A stretch of DNA of 64,000 nucleotides, from assembly GCA_963925805.1 (NCBI GenBank), contig CAWUSE010000002.1, positions 124,001 through 188,000 on the forward strand, read 5' to 3'. The translations under genes were made by a program, and so were the position numbers. Under the pieces are notes generated by a model, which did no database searches, was not told the origin of the DNA, and worked only from the letters and a program-made list of their open reading frames with translations. Source of the DNA: UBA10347 sp905182135. Lineage in GTDB: Bacteria > Actinomycetota > Acidimicrobiia > Acidimicrobiales > UBA10347. Positions 26,182-34,317 of the stretch are shown here, piece after piece; the first letter of the stretch is position 1; each line of letters opens with the position of its first letter.

Positions 26182-28947
26182 CTACGGTTTAAGCAAATGC
26201 AAGGGATGCACCAGTTGCACATCGCCGCAACGTTTTGCCTGCGAACGGCAGGAATAACCAGTAGCAACCACATACTGTGCCGAAGCGCTCTTGAGCCGGG
26301 GAGCCCAGGAAAGATCCCACAGATCCTTCGACATCTTCTGATTGTTGGCTTCGTGGCCGAACACACCAGCCATGCCGCAACAACCAACTTCAGGGGCCTG
26401 CACCTCGTACCCCACAGCCCGCAGAACCGCCGTCCAGCCGGCGGCGAGGGCCGGTTCAGTCGCCCGTTCGGTGCAGTGCCCCAGCAGGAGCACCGACTGA
26501 CCCGATCCAACCAATACCAGCTCACCCGCCCGTTCGAGTATCACCTCGGCCAACGAAGCGACCTCAGCTGACGGATACGACGCCATCAACGCCGGATACT
26601 CGTGTCGATGCAACAAGGCGACTGCAGGCTCAACAACGACGGGCACCGCTCCCGTCGCTGTAATCGATCCGATGAGGTCGGCCTGACGGGCAACCGCCTT
26701 CGCGAAGCGCGTACGCCGACCCTTTACGTGGTCAAATTTCCCAGAACCAACAAACTTGCTAACTGCTGTGGCATAGCCCAGCGACTGAAGCACCAACACC
26801 GCTTGGGTCAGCGTCTCGGGCTCAAGCGCTGATGTAAAAACGTCGGGGACCAGCACGATATCGAGACCAGTTTGACCGGTAAACGTGGGCAGATTGGGGA
26901 CTCTTATCCCGCTCGGCACGGGCAGGTCAACTAATCCAAGCAGCCGCTCCGCAGGCTTGAGTCCAACACGGGCAAGCCGAGGAATACGAGCGGCCAAGAC
27001 TGCAAGTTCTTCGAAATGACTCATCAGATGATGACTGACCGGGCGGCGGTTTCGCGAGTGGTAGTCCTCGAAGAATCGTGACTTCAGTTCGGGAATGTTG
27101 ACCTCGACGGGGCACCTGCCGGTGCATGCAGAACACGACAAACACTGATGCAGGTTCGCTGCCACCTCGTCTTCGAAGCCCGGATCGCTGCCCTGATCAC
27201 TCAGCCAGGACCGAAGAAGATCCACCCTACCGCGTGGCGATAATGCCGGGTCGCCGGTTGCCTTATATGACGGGCACATGGCCTCATCGACAGAATAGTG
27301 ATGGCACAGGCCATTACCATTACAAGCAAAGGCCGAATCGAAGTCGCGTCGTACTGCGAGCTTGACCTTGGCATCGATTTCGCCACGCATCGGTGGCTCT
27401 GCGACGTCGAACAGCGGAAGATCTGAGTCGAGCGGTCGATACAACTTTCCTGGATTGAAGATGTCACGTGGGTCAAAGGCGCTCTTGACCTGGCGCATCA
27501 GTCGCACCGTTGCTGCCGGCAATACATCGTCGACGTGGGCTCCGCGGAAACCGCGCCCATGTTCGCCCCAGACCAGGCCGCCATATTTGGCCACAAGTGC
27601 GATGACTTTGTCTGTCACTTCGGCGACGAGTTCGCGTTGGCTGGAATCCGTTAGATCAAGCGCTGGGCGCACATGCACGCACCCCACGTCGGCATGGCCA
27701 AACATGCCGTACATCAGACCGGCGTCATCGAGTGTCGCACGGAACTCAGCAATAAAGGCCGGCATCGCAGCAACAGGGACAGCGCAGTCTTCGACGAAGG
27801 CCGTCGGGCGAGCCGAGAACTCAGGGCCGCCCACCGCCACTTTGGCTAACAGACCAACGGCGTCGGCACGGACCTTCCAGATCGAAGCCTGTTCACTTGC
27901 CCCGTCGATGACCTGACGGGAGCGGCTTCGCTCCGTAGACGAGATAGTTGTCATGATCGCGTCGAGGTCTTCCGCTGCGTCACCGGTGTATTCGAGCAGG
28001 AGAACAGCACCGTGATGATCACCAATTGCGTCACCTAAGGCATGCCAGGCTGGCGACGAACGGCCGCGTTCAAGCGTGGTTTCGTCGAACGACTCGATGG
28101 CGACAGGCCCGGTTTCGCGCAGCGCGACCGCATCTTCGAGCGCGTCACCAAAACTGTCGTAGCTGGCAACAACAAGCCGGGTCAGATCAGGAATCGGGCT
28201 TAAGTCGATCGTTGCTTCGACCAAGATCCCGAGCGTTCCTTCCGCTCCGCTTACGAGTGCTATTGGATTGACCATGCCGTCGACCCGTAACCGATCCAGC
28301 CCATAGCCACTAAAGCCACGGGCGAGTTCTGGAAGGCCAAGAGTGCCGTCATCGGGAAGGTTTAAGTCCAGCAGCGCTCGCCATAGCTCTCCACCACGAC
28401 CGGGTTCACCCGCTCGCCGCTCAGCTTCGGGCTCGCTCACCGATTCGGCAACCCACTCGGTCCCGTCGTCGAGGAGCATGACCAGACGTGTGACATGTTG
28501 ATTGGCCCGGCCATAAACGAGTGAGCCTTTGCCGGCTGCATCGGTGGAAATCATGCCGCCGACCGTTGCTCGATTGAGGGTCGAGGTATGGGGCGGCCAG
28601 AACAACCCGTGCTCGGCAATCCGAGAGTTGAGATCGGCGGTCACAATTCCCGGCTGTACAACAGCGACCCGGTTCTCAACATCGACGCTAAGAAGCTGAT
28701 TCATGTTGCGTTTCAAATCAACGGTCGTCGCCTCGGTCAGGCTCTGGCCGTTTGTTCCTGTGCCACCGCCGCGGGCAACGATCGGCTGCGGACGAGCCAA
28801 CGCATAGTTTGCTCGCAGAGATGCAGCAATCTGTTTTGCGTCGTCGGGCAGCCCAACCCGACTCGGCGTGAGCTGATAAATCGAGTTGTCGGTTGCGTAC
28901 ACGGTGCGTGTCAGTCGATCCGTGCGCCACGTGACCTGCTGTTGCAT
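26182..28947 (-). CDS. FAD-linked D-2-hydroxyacid dehydrogenase with Fe-S and CCG domains (YdiJ/GlcD-type)
   Basis: A 921-residue three-part enzyme. An FAD-binding type-4 (PCMH) domain carries ARGGGTGTNGQSL and TVGGMISTDAAGKGS; an FAD-linked oxidase C-terminal domain follows. A ferredoxin-like segment has CNGNGLCHHYSVDEAMCPS and CLSCSACTGRCPVEV, and a C-terminal CCG-type domain contains GCCGMAGVFGHE. E. coli YdiJ (about 1,000 residues), which oxidises D-2-hydroxyglutarate, has the same order. The gene is divergent from a hydroxyacid-oxoacid transhydrogenase, whose product is D-2-hydroxyglutarate, so that substrate is favoured. D-lactate or sulfolactate (SlcD is a GlcD homologue) are alternatives. 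Confidence 0.85.
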   Translation of the reverse strand: MQQQVTWRTDRLTRTVYATDNSIYQLTPSRVGLPDDAKQIAASLRANYALARPQPIVARGGGTGTNGQSLTEATTVDLKRNMNQLLSVDVENRVAVVQPGIVTADLNSRIAEHGLFWPPHTSTLNRATVGGMISTDAAGKGSLVYGRANQHVTRLVMLLDDGTEWVAESVSEPEAERRAGEPGRGGELWRALLDLNLPDDGTLGLPELARGFSGYGLDRLRVDGMVNPIALVSGAEGTLGILVEATIDLSPIPDLTRLVVASYDSFGDALEDAVALRETGPVAIESFDETTLERGRSSPAWHALGDAIGDHHGAVLLLEYTGDAAEDLDAIMTTISSTERSRSRQVIDGASEQASIWKVRADAVGLLAKVAVGGPEFSARPTAFVEDCAVPVAAMPAFIAEFRATLDDAGLMYGMFGHADVGCVHVRPALDLTDSSQRELVAEVTDKVIALVAKYGGLVWGEHGRGFRGAHVDDVLPAATVRLMRQVKSAFDPRDIFNPGKLYRPLDSDLPLFDVAEPPMRGEIDAKVKLAVRRDFDSAFACNGNGLCHHYSVDEAMCPSYKATGDPALSPRGRVDLLRSWLSDQGSDPGFEDEVAANLHQCLSCSACTGRCPVEVNIPELKSRFFEDYHSRNRRPVSHHLMSHFEELAVLAARIPRLARVGLKPAERLLGLVDLPVPSGIRVPNLPTFTGQTGLDIVLVPDVFTSALEPETLTQAVLVLQSLGYATAVSKFVGSGKFDHVKGRRTRFAKAVARQADLIGSITATGAVPVVVEPAVALLHRHEYPALMASYPSAEVASLAEVILERAGELVLVGSGQSVLLLGHCTERATEPALAAGWTAVLRAVGYEVQAPEVGCCGMAGVFGHEANNQKMSKDLWDLSWAPRLKSASAQYVVATGYSCRSQAKRCGDVQLVHPLHLLKP

Positions 28948-29060
28948 CTTGGACTCACTCTTTCTGACAGCGGAGTGCCGATCTTAGGTTGACTAGTATC
29001 TCGTCCGGAAGCAAGCGCGCGCATTCATCCGTGATGGCGCCACAATTTGGGGGAACTGAC

Positions 29061-30368
29061 ATGCTCTGTAGCTATTACGACGTCGCTGTCGAGTCGGGCG
29101 ACGACGCATTCAGTGTCGACGCCTCGAACATCACCTTTGGCCCCGGTTGCCTGCGTGAATCGGGCGACATTGCCAAGAATTTGGGCATCAAGCGCATCGC
29201 CATGTTCACCGACGATGCGCTTGTTGGCACCGAACACGTTGCGACGGTGCTGGCTTCGCTCCGGTCCGCCGGCATCGACGTGGCGCTCTACGACAACGTG
29301 CGTGTCGAACCCACCGATGAGTCATTCAAGGCTGGCGTCAAGTTCGCGAACGACGCCGGCGTCGACGGCTTCATCTCCGTTGGGGGCGGTTCGGTGATCG
29401 ACACCGCCAAAGCCGCCAACTTGTACTCGACCTATCCGGCCGACTTCCTGGACTATGTCAACGCTCCCATCGGCGGCGGCGGCGCTGTGCCCGGCATACT
29501 CAAGCCCCATATTGCCTGCCCGACAACCAGCGGCACGGGCAGCGAGTGCACCGGGATCGCTGTGTTTGACCTGCTCGAAATGAAGGCCAAGACCGGCATC
29601 GCCTCGAAGATGCTGCGACCGACCCGCGCATTGATCGACCCAAACGTGACCTCGACATTGCCTGCCAACGTGGTCGCCGCTACCGCGTTCGATGTACTCA
29701 GTCATGCACTCGAGTCCTACACCGCACGCCCCTATACCCAGCGCCTTGCGCCAGCAGCACCGTTCATGCGGCCATCGAGCCAGGGCGCTAACCCTTGGAG
29801 CGATCTCGGATGCGGTGAAGCGCTTCGCCTGATCGGCCAATTCATGGAACGCGGCGTGCACGACGCCAACGATGTTGAGGCTCGACACCAACTGATGTGG
29901 GCGTCAACGCTGGCTGGCATCGCATTCGGTAATGCCGGCTGCCACGCGCCCCATGGCATGTCGTATTCGGTCGCGGGGCTTGTCAAAGACTTCTGCCCCC
30001 ATGGTTATCCCCAAGGCGAACCCATGGTTCCCCACGGCATGTCGGTGATCGTGAACTCGCCATCGGTGTTCCGCCATACGTCCACAGCGAACCCAGAGCG
30101 CCATATGGATGGTGCCAAGTGGCTGGGCGCCGACACCGCTGATCTCGGGCCAAGCGAAGCCGGCCCTGCACTGGCCGACCGTTTGGTCGAACTCATGCAA
30201 TCGACCAATATGCCAAACGGGCTGATCGGCGTTGGCTACCAGGCCTCAGACGTACCAGCGCTTGTCGAGGGTTCCCTCCCCCAGCGCCGTCTCCTAGACA
30301 ACGCTCCAATCGAGATAGACCGCGAAGTGCTGACCACGTTGTACGAAGGCGCTCTGAGCTACTGGTAA
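29061..30368 (+). CDS. Iron-containing hydroxyacid-oxoacid transhydrogenase (ADHFE1-like)
   Basis: The ATG at 29061, preceded by GGGGGA, gives 435 residues; ATG 29034 is possible. The sequence follows animal ADHFE1 closely: VRVEPTDESFKAG, VGGGSVIDTAKAANLY, DFLDYVNAPIG, TTSGTGSE, FDVLSHALESYTARPY, GNAGCHAPHGMSYSVAGLVK and VPHGMSVIVNSP. It contains the group III metal-binding Asp and His residues. The family enzyme moves hydride from 4-hydroxybutyrate to 2-oxoglutarate, giving succinic semialdehyde and D-2-hydroxyglutarate. The divergent flavoenzyme could reoxidise that product. Group III alcohol dehydrogenases also include isethionate dehydrogenases, but the ADHFE1-specific segments argue against that here. 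Confidence 0.85.
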   Translation: MLCSYYDVAVESGDDAFSVDASNITFGPGCLRESGDIAKNLGIKRIAMFTDDALVGTEHVATVLASLRSAGIDVALYDNVRVEPTDESFKAGVKFANDAGVDGFISVGGGSVIDTAKAANLYSTYPADFLDYVNAPIGGGGAVPGILKPHIACPTTSGTGSECTGIAVFDLLEMKAKTGIASKMLRPTRALIDPNVTSTLPANVVAATAFDVLSHALESYTARPYTQRLAPAAPFMRPSSQGANPWSDLGCGEALRLIGQFMERGVHDANDVEARHQLMWASTLAGIAFGNAGCHAPHGMSYSVAGLVKDFCPHGYPQGEPMVPHGMSVIVNSPSVFRHTSTANPERHMDGAKWLGADTADLGPSEAGPALADRLVELMQSTNMPNGLIGVGYQASDVPALVEGSLPQRRLLDNAPIEIDREVLTTLYEGALSYW

Positions 30369-30727
30369 GTACGGCAACCATATTTGTCTGCGCGAGAATG
30401 CGCGTAGCGTTCTCTCGAGCCTCAGATTGGATCAATCGGCGCAACCGAGTGAGTCAACCGTGAGTCGCTCTTTGCGGCGCGCGTATCGAGCGTCTTTACG
30501 ACCGTGTCCTCGGTCTTTCGAAAGTGGTCACCGGTAATAAAAGCTGCCGCAGGCAGACCGAGCTGACGCAACAGTCCCCTGATCGGCTGAATGCGATCAT
30601 CCACATCTGGCTACGTCGGCGCGGATTCACCCGTAATCGAAAGGATTGCGCCGGGGCACGAGAACTTTCCTTCAGTTGCAAGTTGCACCATTAAAGTTTT
30701 CGTCCCTACTAGGTCCAGAGCGACGAG
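30369..30727. other. 359-base convergent gap without a recognisable gene
   Basis: It lies between the 3' ends of the transhydrogenase and the TetR gene. A minus-strand frame of 60 codons (30604-30422) has no domain or ribosome site. GCGCGAGAATGCGCG near 30390 (GCGC...GCGC dyad) could fold and might help termination, but no T-tract follows. Confidence 0.35.
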
Positions 30728-31336
30728 CTAAGCCATTTGTCTTGCCATTGTCTGCGAGCGAATACCAGCGCACAGAAGCTCGATTAATCCTTCGAAGGTG
30801 TCATCTGGGTCATGCGGATGCGGATGCCCATCGCCCGACTCGAGATGGCAAAAACCATGGAATGCAGACCGCAGCGCTCGAGCAGCGTGGGCGCGATGAT
30901 CGTCTTCGAGATCGAAGCCAGCAAGGGCTTGGGCGATCACCCCAACAATACGCTCCACCGCCTCTTCAAGTTCTTCGTCGCCAGCGCATGGGTATCGATC
31001 TGTCGCCTCGTAGAGACCAGGGTTGGCCAATACTGTCTCGCGCCATGCCCAACCGACAGCGCCAACCGCTTCGTCGCCAGCCACACCAATCGCTGCTTCG
31101 CTGAGCGCTGCTAAAAGCTGTTCTCGTCCACGAAGACCCAGCAGCCGCAATAGGTCCTGATAGCTCTCGACGTGTCGGTAAAGAGCGGGCTGACGTACTC
31201 CCAACACTTTCGCCACTCGCGTCAGGGTGAGGGCATCAAGCCCTTCGCTATTTGCCAACGCCGCTGCTGCGTCGACGACTTGTTCTTGATCGAGTGGAAC
31301 TCGTGCCACGGAAGGTTCAGCGTTAGGGGGAGCCAA
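30728..31336 (-). CDS. TetR/AcrR-family regulator
   Basis: A 202-residue protein from a TTG start with a GGAGAGG ribosome site upstream; a GTG at 31309 is an alternative. The N-terminal helix-turn-helix is clear (LTLTRVAKVLGVRQPALYRHV). The C-terminal domain with RSAFHGFCHLESGDG resembles the WHG/TetR_C_33 group. It lies 72 bases downstream of pta on the same strand and may be cotranscribed, so it is a candidate regulator of taurine or acetyl-phosphate genes. The ligand is unknown. Confidence 0.85.
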   Translation of the reverse strand: MAPPNAEPSVARVPLDQEQVVDAAAALANSEGLDALTLTRVAKVLGVRQPALYRHVESYQDLLRLLGLRGREQLLAALSEAAIGVAGDEAVGAVGWAWRETVLANPGLYEATDRYPCAGDEELEEAVERIVGVIAQALAGFDLEDDHRAHAARALRSAFHGFCHLESGDGHPHPHDPDDTFEGLIELLCAGIRSQTMARQMA

Positions 31337-31408
31337 ACCTTGTCACCTCTCCGCTAGGTGATAGCACGGCGCCGTCAGCCTTCATCATTTCTTGTGAAGT
31401 GACGTTGA

Positions 31409-32335
31409 TCACAATCTCGAAATTTTGCCGCTCTGTAGCGCCGCTATCACCGCAACGTTCACGATGTCTTCGGGGCTGCAACCTCGAGAGAGGTCATGCA
31501 TGACACCGTCAAGACCTTGCAGTAACGGCCCGAATGCACGGGCACCACCGAGACGTTCGGTGATCTTGTACGCGACATTCCCTGCGTCAAGGTTGGGGAA
31601 AATGAACACATTCGCGTGGCCCGCCACAGCCGACCCAGGCGCCTTCAACGCACCGATCGCTGGCACCCATGCTGTATCGAACTGCAGTTCGCCATCGACC
31701 GCTAAACCGGGAGCTTGCTGTTGCACAAGCATTGTTGCCTGACGGACCTTTTCGACTTGGGGGTGCTCTGCGGAACCTTTGGTCGAAAAGCTCAGCATGG
31801 CAACTCGAGCAGTCGCATTAGCCAGCTCTTCGAAGGATGCAGCGCTCGCTATCGCTATCGACGCGAGCTGCTCGGCAGTCGGGTCTGGGACTACCCCACA
31901 GTCGCCGTAGACGATCGGCTGTCCATCCGGCAAGACGAAGAAGAAGCAGCTACTGAGTGTGCCCGCCGCAGGGTCAACGCCGAGCACACGAATACCTGCA
32001 CGTAACACATCCGACGTTGAACGACTCGCTCCTGCTACACAGGCGTCGGCCCATCCAGACTTCACCAGTATTGCGGCAATAACTAAAGGGTCGTCGAGAT
32101 CGACCGGCCGACCGGCCGCAGTCTCCATCACAGCCTGCACAGTCGATGCAACCCGCAGGTCTTCGACGTCGGCCAGCGAAGTAACGTCGGCGCCAAGCAG
32201 CACCGGTACGACCAGACCTTGATCCCGTAACTGAGCTGCTGCTTGAACAGCTCGGTCATCACCTTGATCAGCGAGCACCACCCGTCTCGGCTTGGCTCGA
32301 GCTCGCTGGTACCAACTCTGCACAACATCAATCAT
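31409..32335 (-). CDS. pta: Phosphate acetyltransferase
   Basis: A 308-residue single-domain Pta, matching the short form found with xsc in sulfonate degraders and lacking the DRTGG and P-loop regions of long Pta. Recognisable segments are VAGASRSTSDVLRAGI, FSTKGSAEHP, GELQFDTAWVP and FIFPNLDAGNVAYKITERLGGA. It converts acetyl phosphate from Xsc to acetyl-CoA. It lies downstream of tpa on the same strand with a 437-base gap. An ATGA overlap at its start joins it to a doubtful short upstream frame. Confidence 0.93.
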   Translation of the reverse strand: MIDVVQSWYQRARAKPRRVVLADQGDDRAVQAAAQLRDQGLVVPVLLGADVTSLADVEDLRVASTVQAVMETAAGRPVDLDDPLVIAAILVKSGWADACVAGASRSTSDVLRAGIRVLGVDPAAGTLSSCFFFVLPDGQPIVYGDCGVVPDPTAEQLASIAIASAASFEELANATARVAMLSFSTKGSAEHPQVEKVRQATMLVQQQAPGLAVDGELQFDTAWVPAIGALKAPGSAVAGHANVFIFPNLDAGNVAYKITERLGGARAFGPLLQGLDGVMHDLSRGCSPEDIVNVAVIAALQSGKISRL

Positions 32336-32772
32336 TTCTTCACCGCGCCCTTTCTACCTCTGGGAAACGAATTAGGAGCGCTTTCCACAATGGTGGTGGG
32401 AAGACGCCCGGATTTGTGTCGGTTTTGAAACGCAACCCGAGCACCGACAAAAAGTTCAGGTAACGATTGCACAAAATCAGCCAATCGAGCACCTGAATTT
32501 TGACGCACCCAACGCATACCCCGCTCGGGCCACACTCTTGGAAGGCCATGCCCCGACGGAGACCCAGCACTATCACGGGTGCCCCCTCGACAGCGGCCTC
32601 GCCAGCGAGAAAGCCAGCAACTGTCTCATTGGTCTCTCAGTTACAGGGTGCTGCCTGAGCGGGTTTCGCTAGCACGAGGGGCTGCAACCTGAACAGAAAA
32701 CGAGCGAATAGGAGCGTTCTTACACGGTGCAGTGCACGGACGAATCGGTCCGACCTGGCCCCTGGAAGACAC
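32336..32772. other. 437-base tpa-pta gap with a doubtful small ORF
   Basis: A 67-codon minus-strand frame (32535-32332) ends with its TGA overlapping the pta ATG by four bases, which is suggestive of coupling. Its composition (WPERGMRWVRQ...GRKGAVKK) shows no domain, and no ribosome site precedes it. An overlapping 78-codon frame (32576-32340) is equally open. The gap probably carries the pta leader; nothing else is identified. Confidence 0.3.
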
Positions 32773-34155
32773 CTAGCGATTGCCCTCGAGCCAATCGCCG
32801 ACCCGCTCAACGATCTGGTCGACTCGGCTGAGTAGATCGTCGAGGACCTTCCGATCAGCAACAAGCGGCGGCGACAGAACCAGCATGGTGGCGCCTCGGT
32901 CATCGGGGCGGATCATGACTTTGGCATCTCGAACAAAGCCGCTCAGAACTCCGCTCTGCAGCGCTGCTGCTTCGTCGTCGGACAGCGGCACACGGTTGGG
33001 GCCGTCTTTCCAGAATTCGACGGCATAGAAGTAACCGGTGCCTCGGACGTCGCCCAGGCACGAGTGGTTCGCCATGATCTGGTTCAGACCATTCTTGAAA
33101 TAGTCCTCGTTGCTGAGAACATTCTCGAAGACCTTTTCTTCCTTCATGGCCTTCATGTTGGCCACCGCTACTGCCGTTGCAACGGGATGACCGCCAAAGG
33201 TCGAACCGTGGTTAAAGAAGCCAGCCTTGGAGTCCCATATAGCTTCGACGAGTGGCTTGCGGATCATTACGCCGCCAAGCGGCTGGTAGGCGCTCGTAAC
33301 ACCCTTGGCAAAGGTGATCATGTCAGGCACGACCCCAAAACGTTCGCTGCCGGTGAAGTGGCCAAGCCGGCCAAAAGCGTTGATGACCTCATCAGCGCAC
33401 AACAGGACGCCGTACTTGTCGCAGATCCGGCGTAGCTCTTGCCAGTAGCCGTCGGGTGGCACCAGCGCGCCGCGACCGTTCTGAACAGGTTCGGCTATAA
33501 CCAGCGAGACCGTCTCGGGGCCTTCGGCCAGAATTTGTGCTTCGATCGCCTGCACACTGGCGAGATCAGCAGCAGTGCCACCAGCTGGGATCTCATCGTT
33601 GTGAGTGTTCATGACGTGGCGGGCTCCATCCCACATCATTGGAGCAAAATCTTTCTTGAATTTGGGAACGCCGGTCACAGCGAGTGCCCCAAGTGTGGTC
33701 CCGTGATAGGACCACTCGCGCGAGATGACCTTGTAGCGGGCCGTGTCACCCTGGCTGACGTGATAGTTGCGTGCGAACTTCAGCGCCGATTCGACCGCCT
33801 CGGAGCCAGAGTTGACGAAGAAAACTTGGTCAAGATCGCCGGGGGCATGCTCAGCGATCAGCTTCGCTGCTTCAATCGCCGGAGGATTCGAATAGCCCCA
33901 CGTAGGGAAGTAGGCCAGCTTCTCCATCTGCTTCATCGCTGCCGCTGCGAAGTCGGCTCGGCCATGTCCCATGTTGGTGCAGAAAAGACCGGCAAGGCCA
34001 TCGAGGTATTTATTGCCGTCGGTGTCCCAGACATAGCAGCCCTCGCCGCGATCAATCACCGTGTGATTTGATGCTTTCCAAGCAACTCCCTTGGTGTAAT
34101 GAGGTAGCAAGTGGTCCTTTGCTAAAACCTGCTCGCTAGTAGATGATCTCATCAC
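32773..34155 (-). CDS. tpa: Taurine-pyruvate aminotransferase
   Basis: A 460-residue class III (omega) PLP aminotransferase. Cofactor-binding NSGSEA is at 115-120, DEV at 255-257 and the Schiff-base Lys284 in TFAKGVTSAYQPLGG. The N-terminal WDTDGNKYLDGLAGLFCTNMGHGR and length agree with taurine-pyruvate and related beta-amine aminotransferases. It would deaminate taurine to sulfoacetaldehyde with pyruvate as acceptor, giving alanine. The strong site GGAGGGGGAG precedes the ATG. Pta downstream, Xsc and Ald in the same window support the assignment. A 2-oxoglutarate-dependent or other omega-transaminase is the alternative. Confidence 0.8.
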   Translation of the reverse strand: MMRSSTSEQVLAKDHLLPHYTKGVAWKASNHTVIDRGEGCYVWDTDGNKYLDGLAGLFCTNMGHGRADFAAAAMKQMEKLAYFPTWGYSNPPAIEAAKLIAEHAPGDLDQVFFVNSGSEAVESALKFARNYHVSQGDTARYKVISREWSYHGTTLGALAVTGVPKFKKDFAPMMWDGARHVMNTHNDEIPAGGTAADLASVQAIEAQILAEGPETVSLVIAEPVQNGRGALVPPDGYWQELRRICDKYGVLLCADEVINAFGRLGHFTGSERFGVVPDMITFAKGVTSAYQPLGGVMIRKPLVEAIWDSKAGFFNHGSTFGGHPVATAVAVANMKAMKEEKVFENVLSNEDYFKNGLNQIMANHSCLGDVRGTGYFYAVEFWKDGPNRVPLSDDEAAALQSGVLSGFVRDAKVMIRPDDRGATMLVLSPPLVADRKVLDDLLSRVDQIVERVGDWLEGNR

Positions 34156-34207
34156 TCCCCCTCCGACATTACGTAAATTTTTCCTCAGGTGACCGTATCA
34201 CCATCCT

Positions 34208-34290
34208 GTTAGGGCGTCTATCGATGTGGTGAAGCGTCATAACAAGAAACCTTTTAACTCTAACTAAAACCCTTTTTACCCTAACAAGGG
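34208..34290. promoter_or_regulatory. Divergent control region of tpa and the dehydrogenase gene, with nested inverted repeats
   Basis: The 162-base gap between the two start codons is AT-rich for this genome. GTTAGGG at 34208-34214 is the exact complement of CCCTAAC at 34279-34285, and around the latter CCCTT (34270-34274) pairs with AAGGG (34286-34290). TAACTCTAACTAAAACCC precedes it. The shared dyads suggest one regulator controlling both genes. Confidence 0.4.
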
Positions 34291-34317
34291 CATCTTCTTC
34301 GCTTGGAGCGTTGTTTA

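Noticed and set aside
28989..30368. Isethionate dehydrogenase (group III alcohol dehydrogenase)
   Set aside because: Several segments match ADHFE1 transhydrogenase specifically, so the generic iron-alcohol-dehydrogenase reading was not preferred.
34201..34300. Telomere-like or CRISPR-like repeats in the tpa control region
   Set aside because: CCCTAAC units are few, irregular and in dyad arrangement; they look like operator sequence and not an array.
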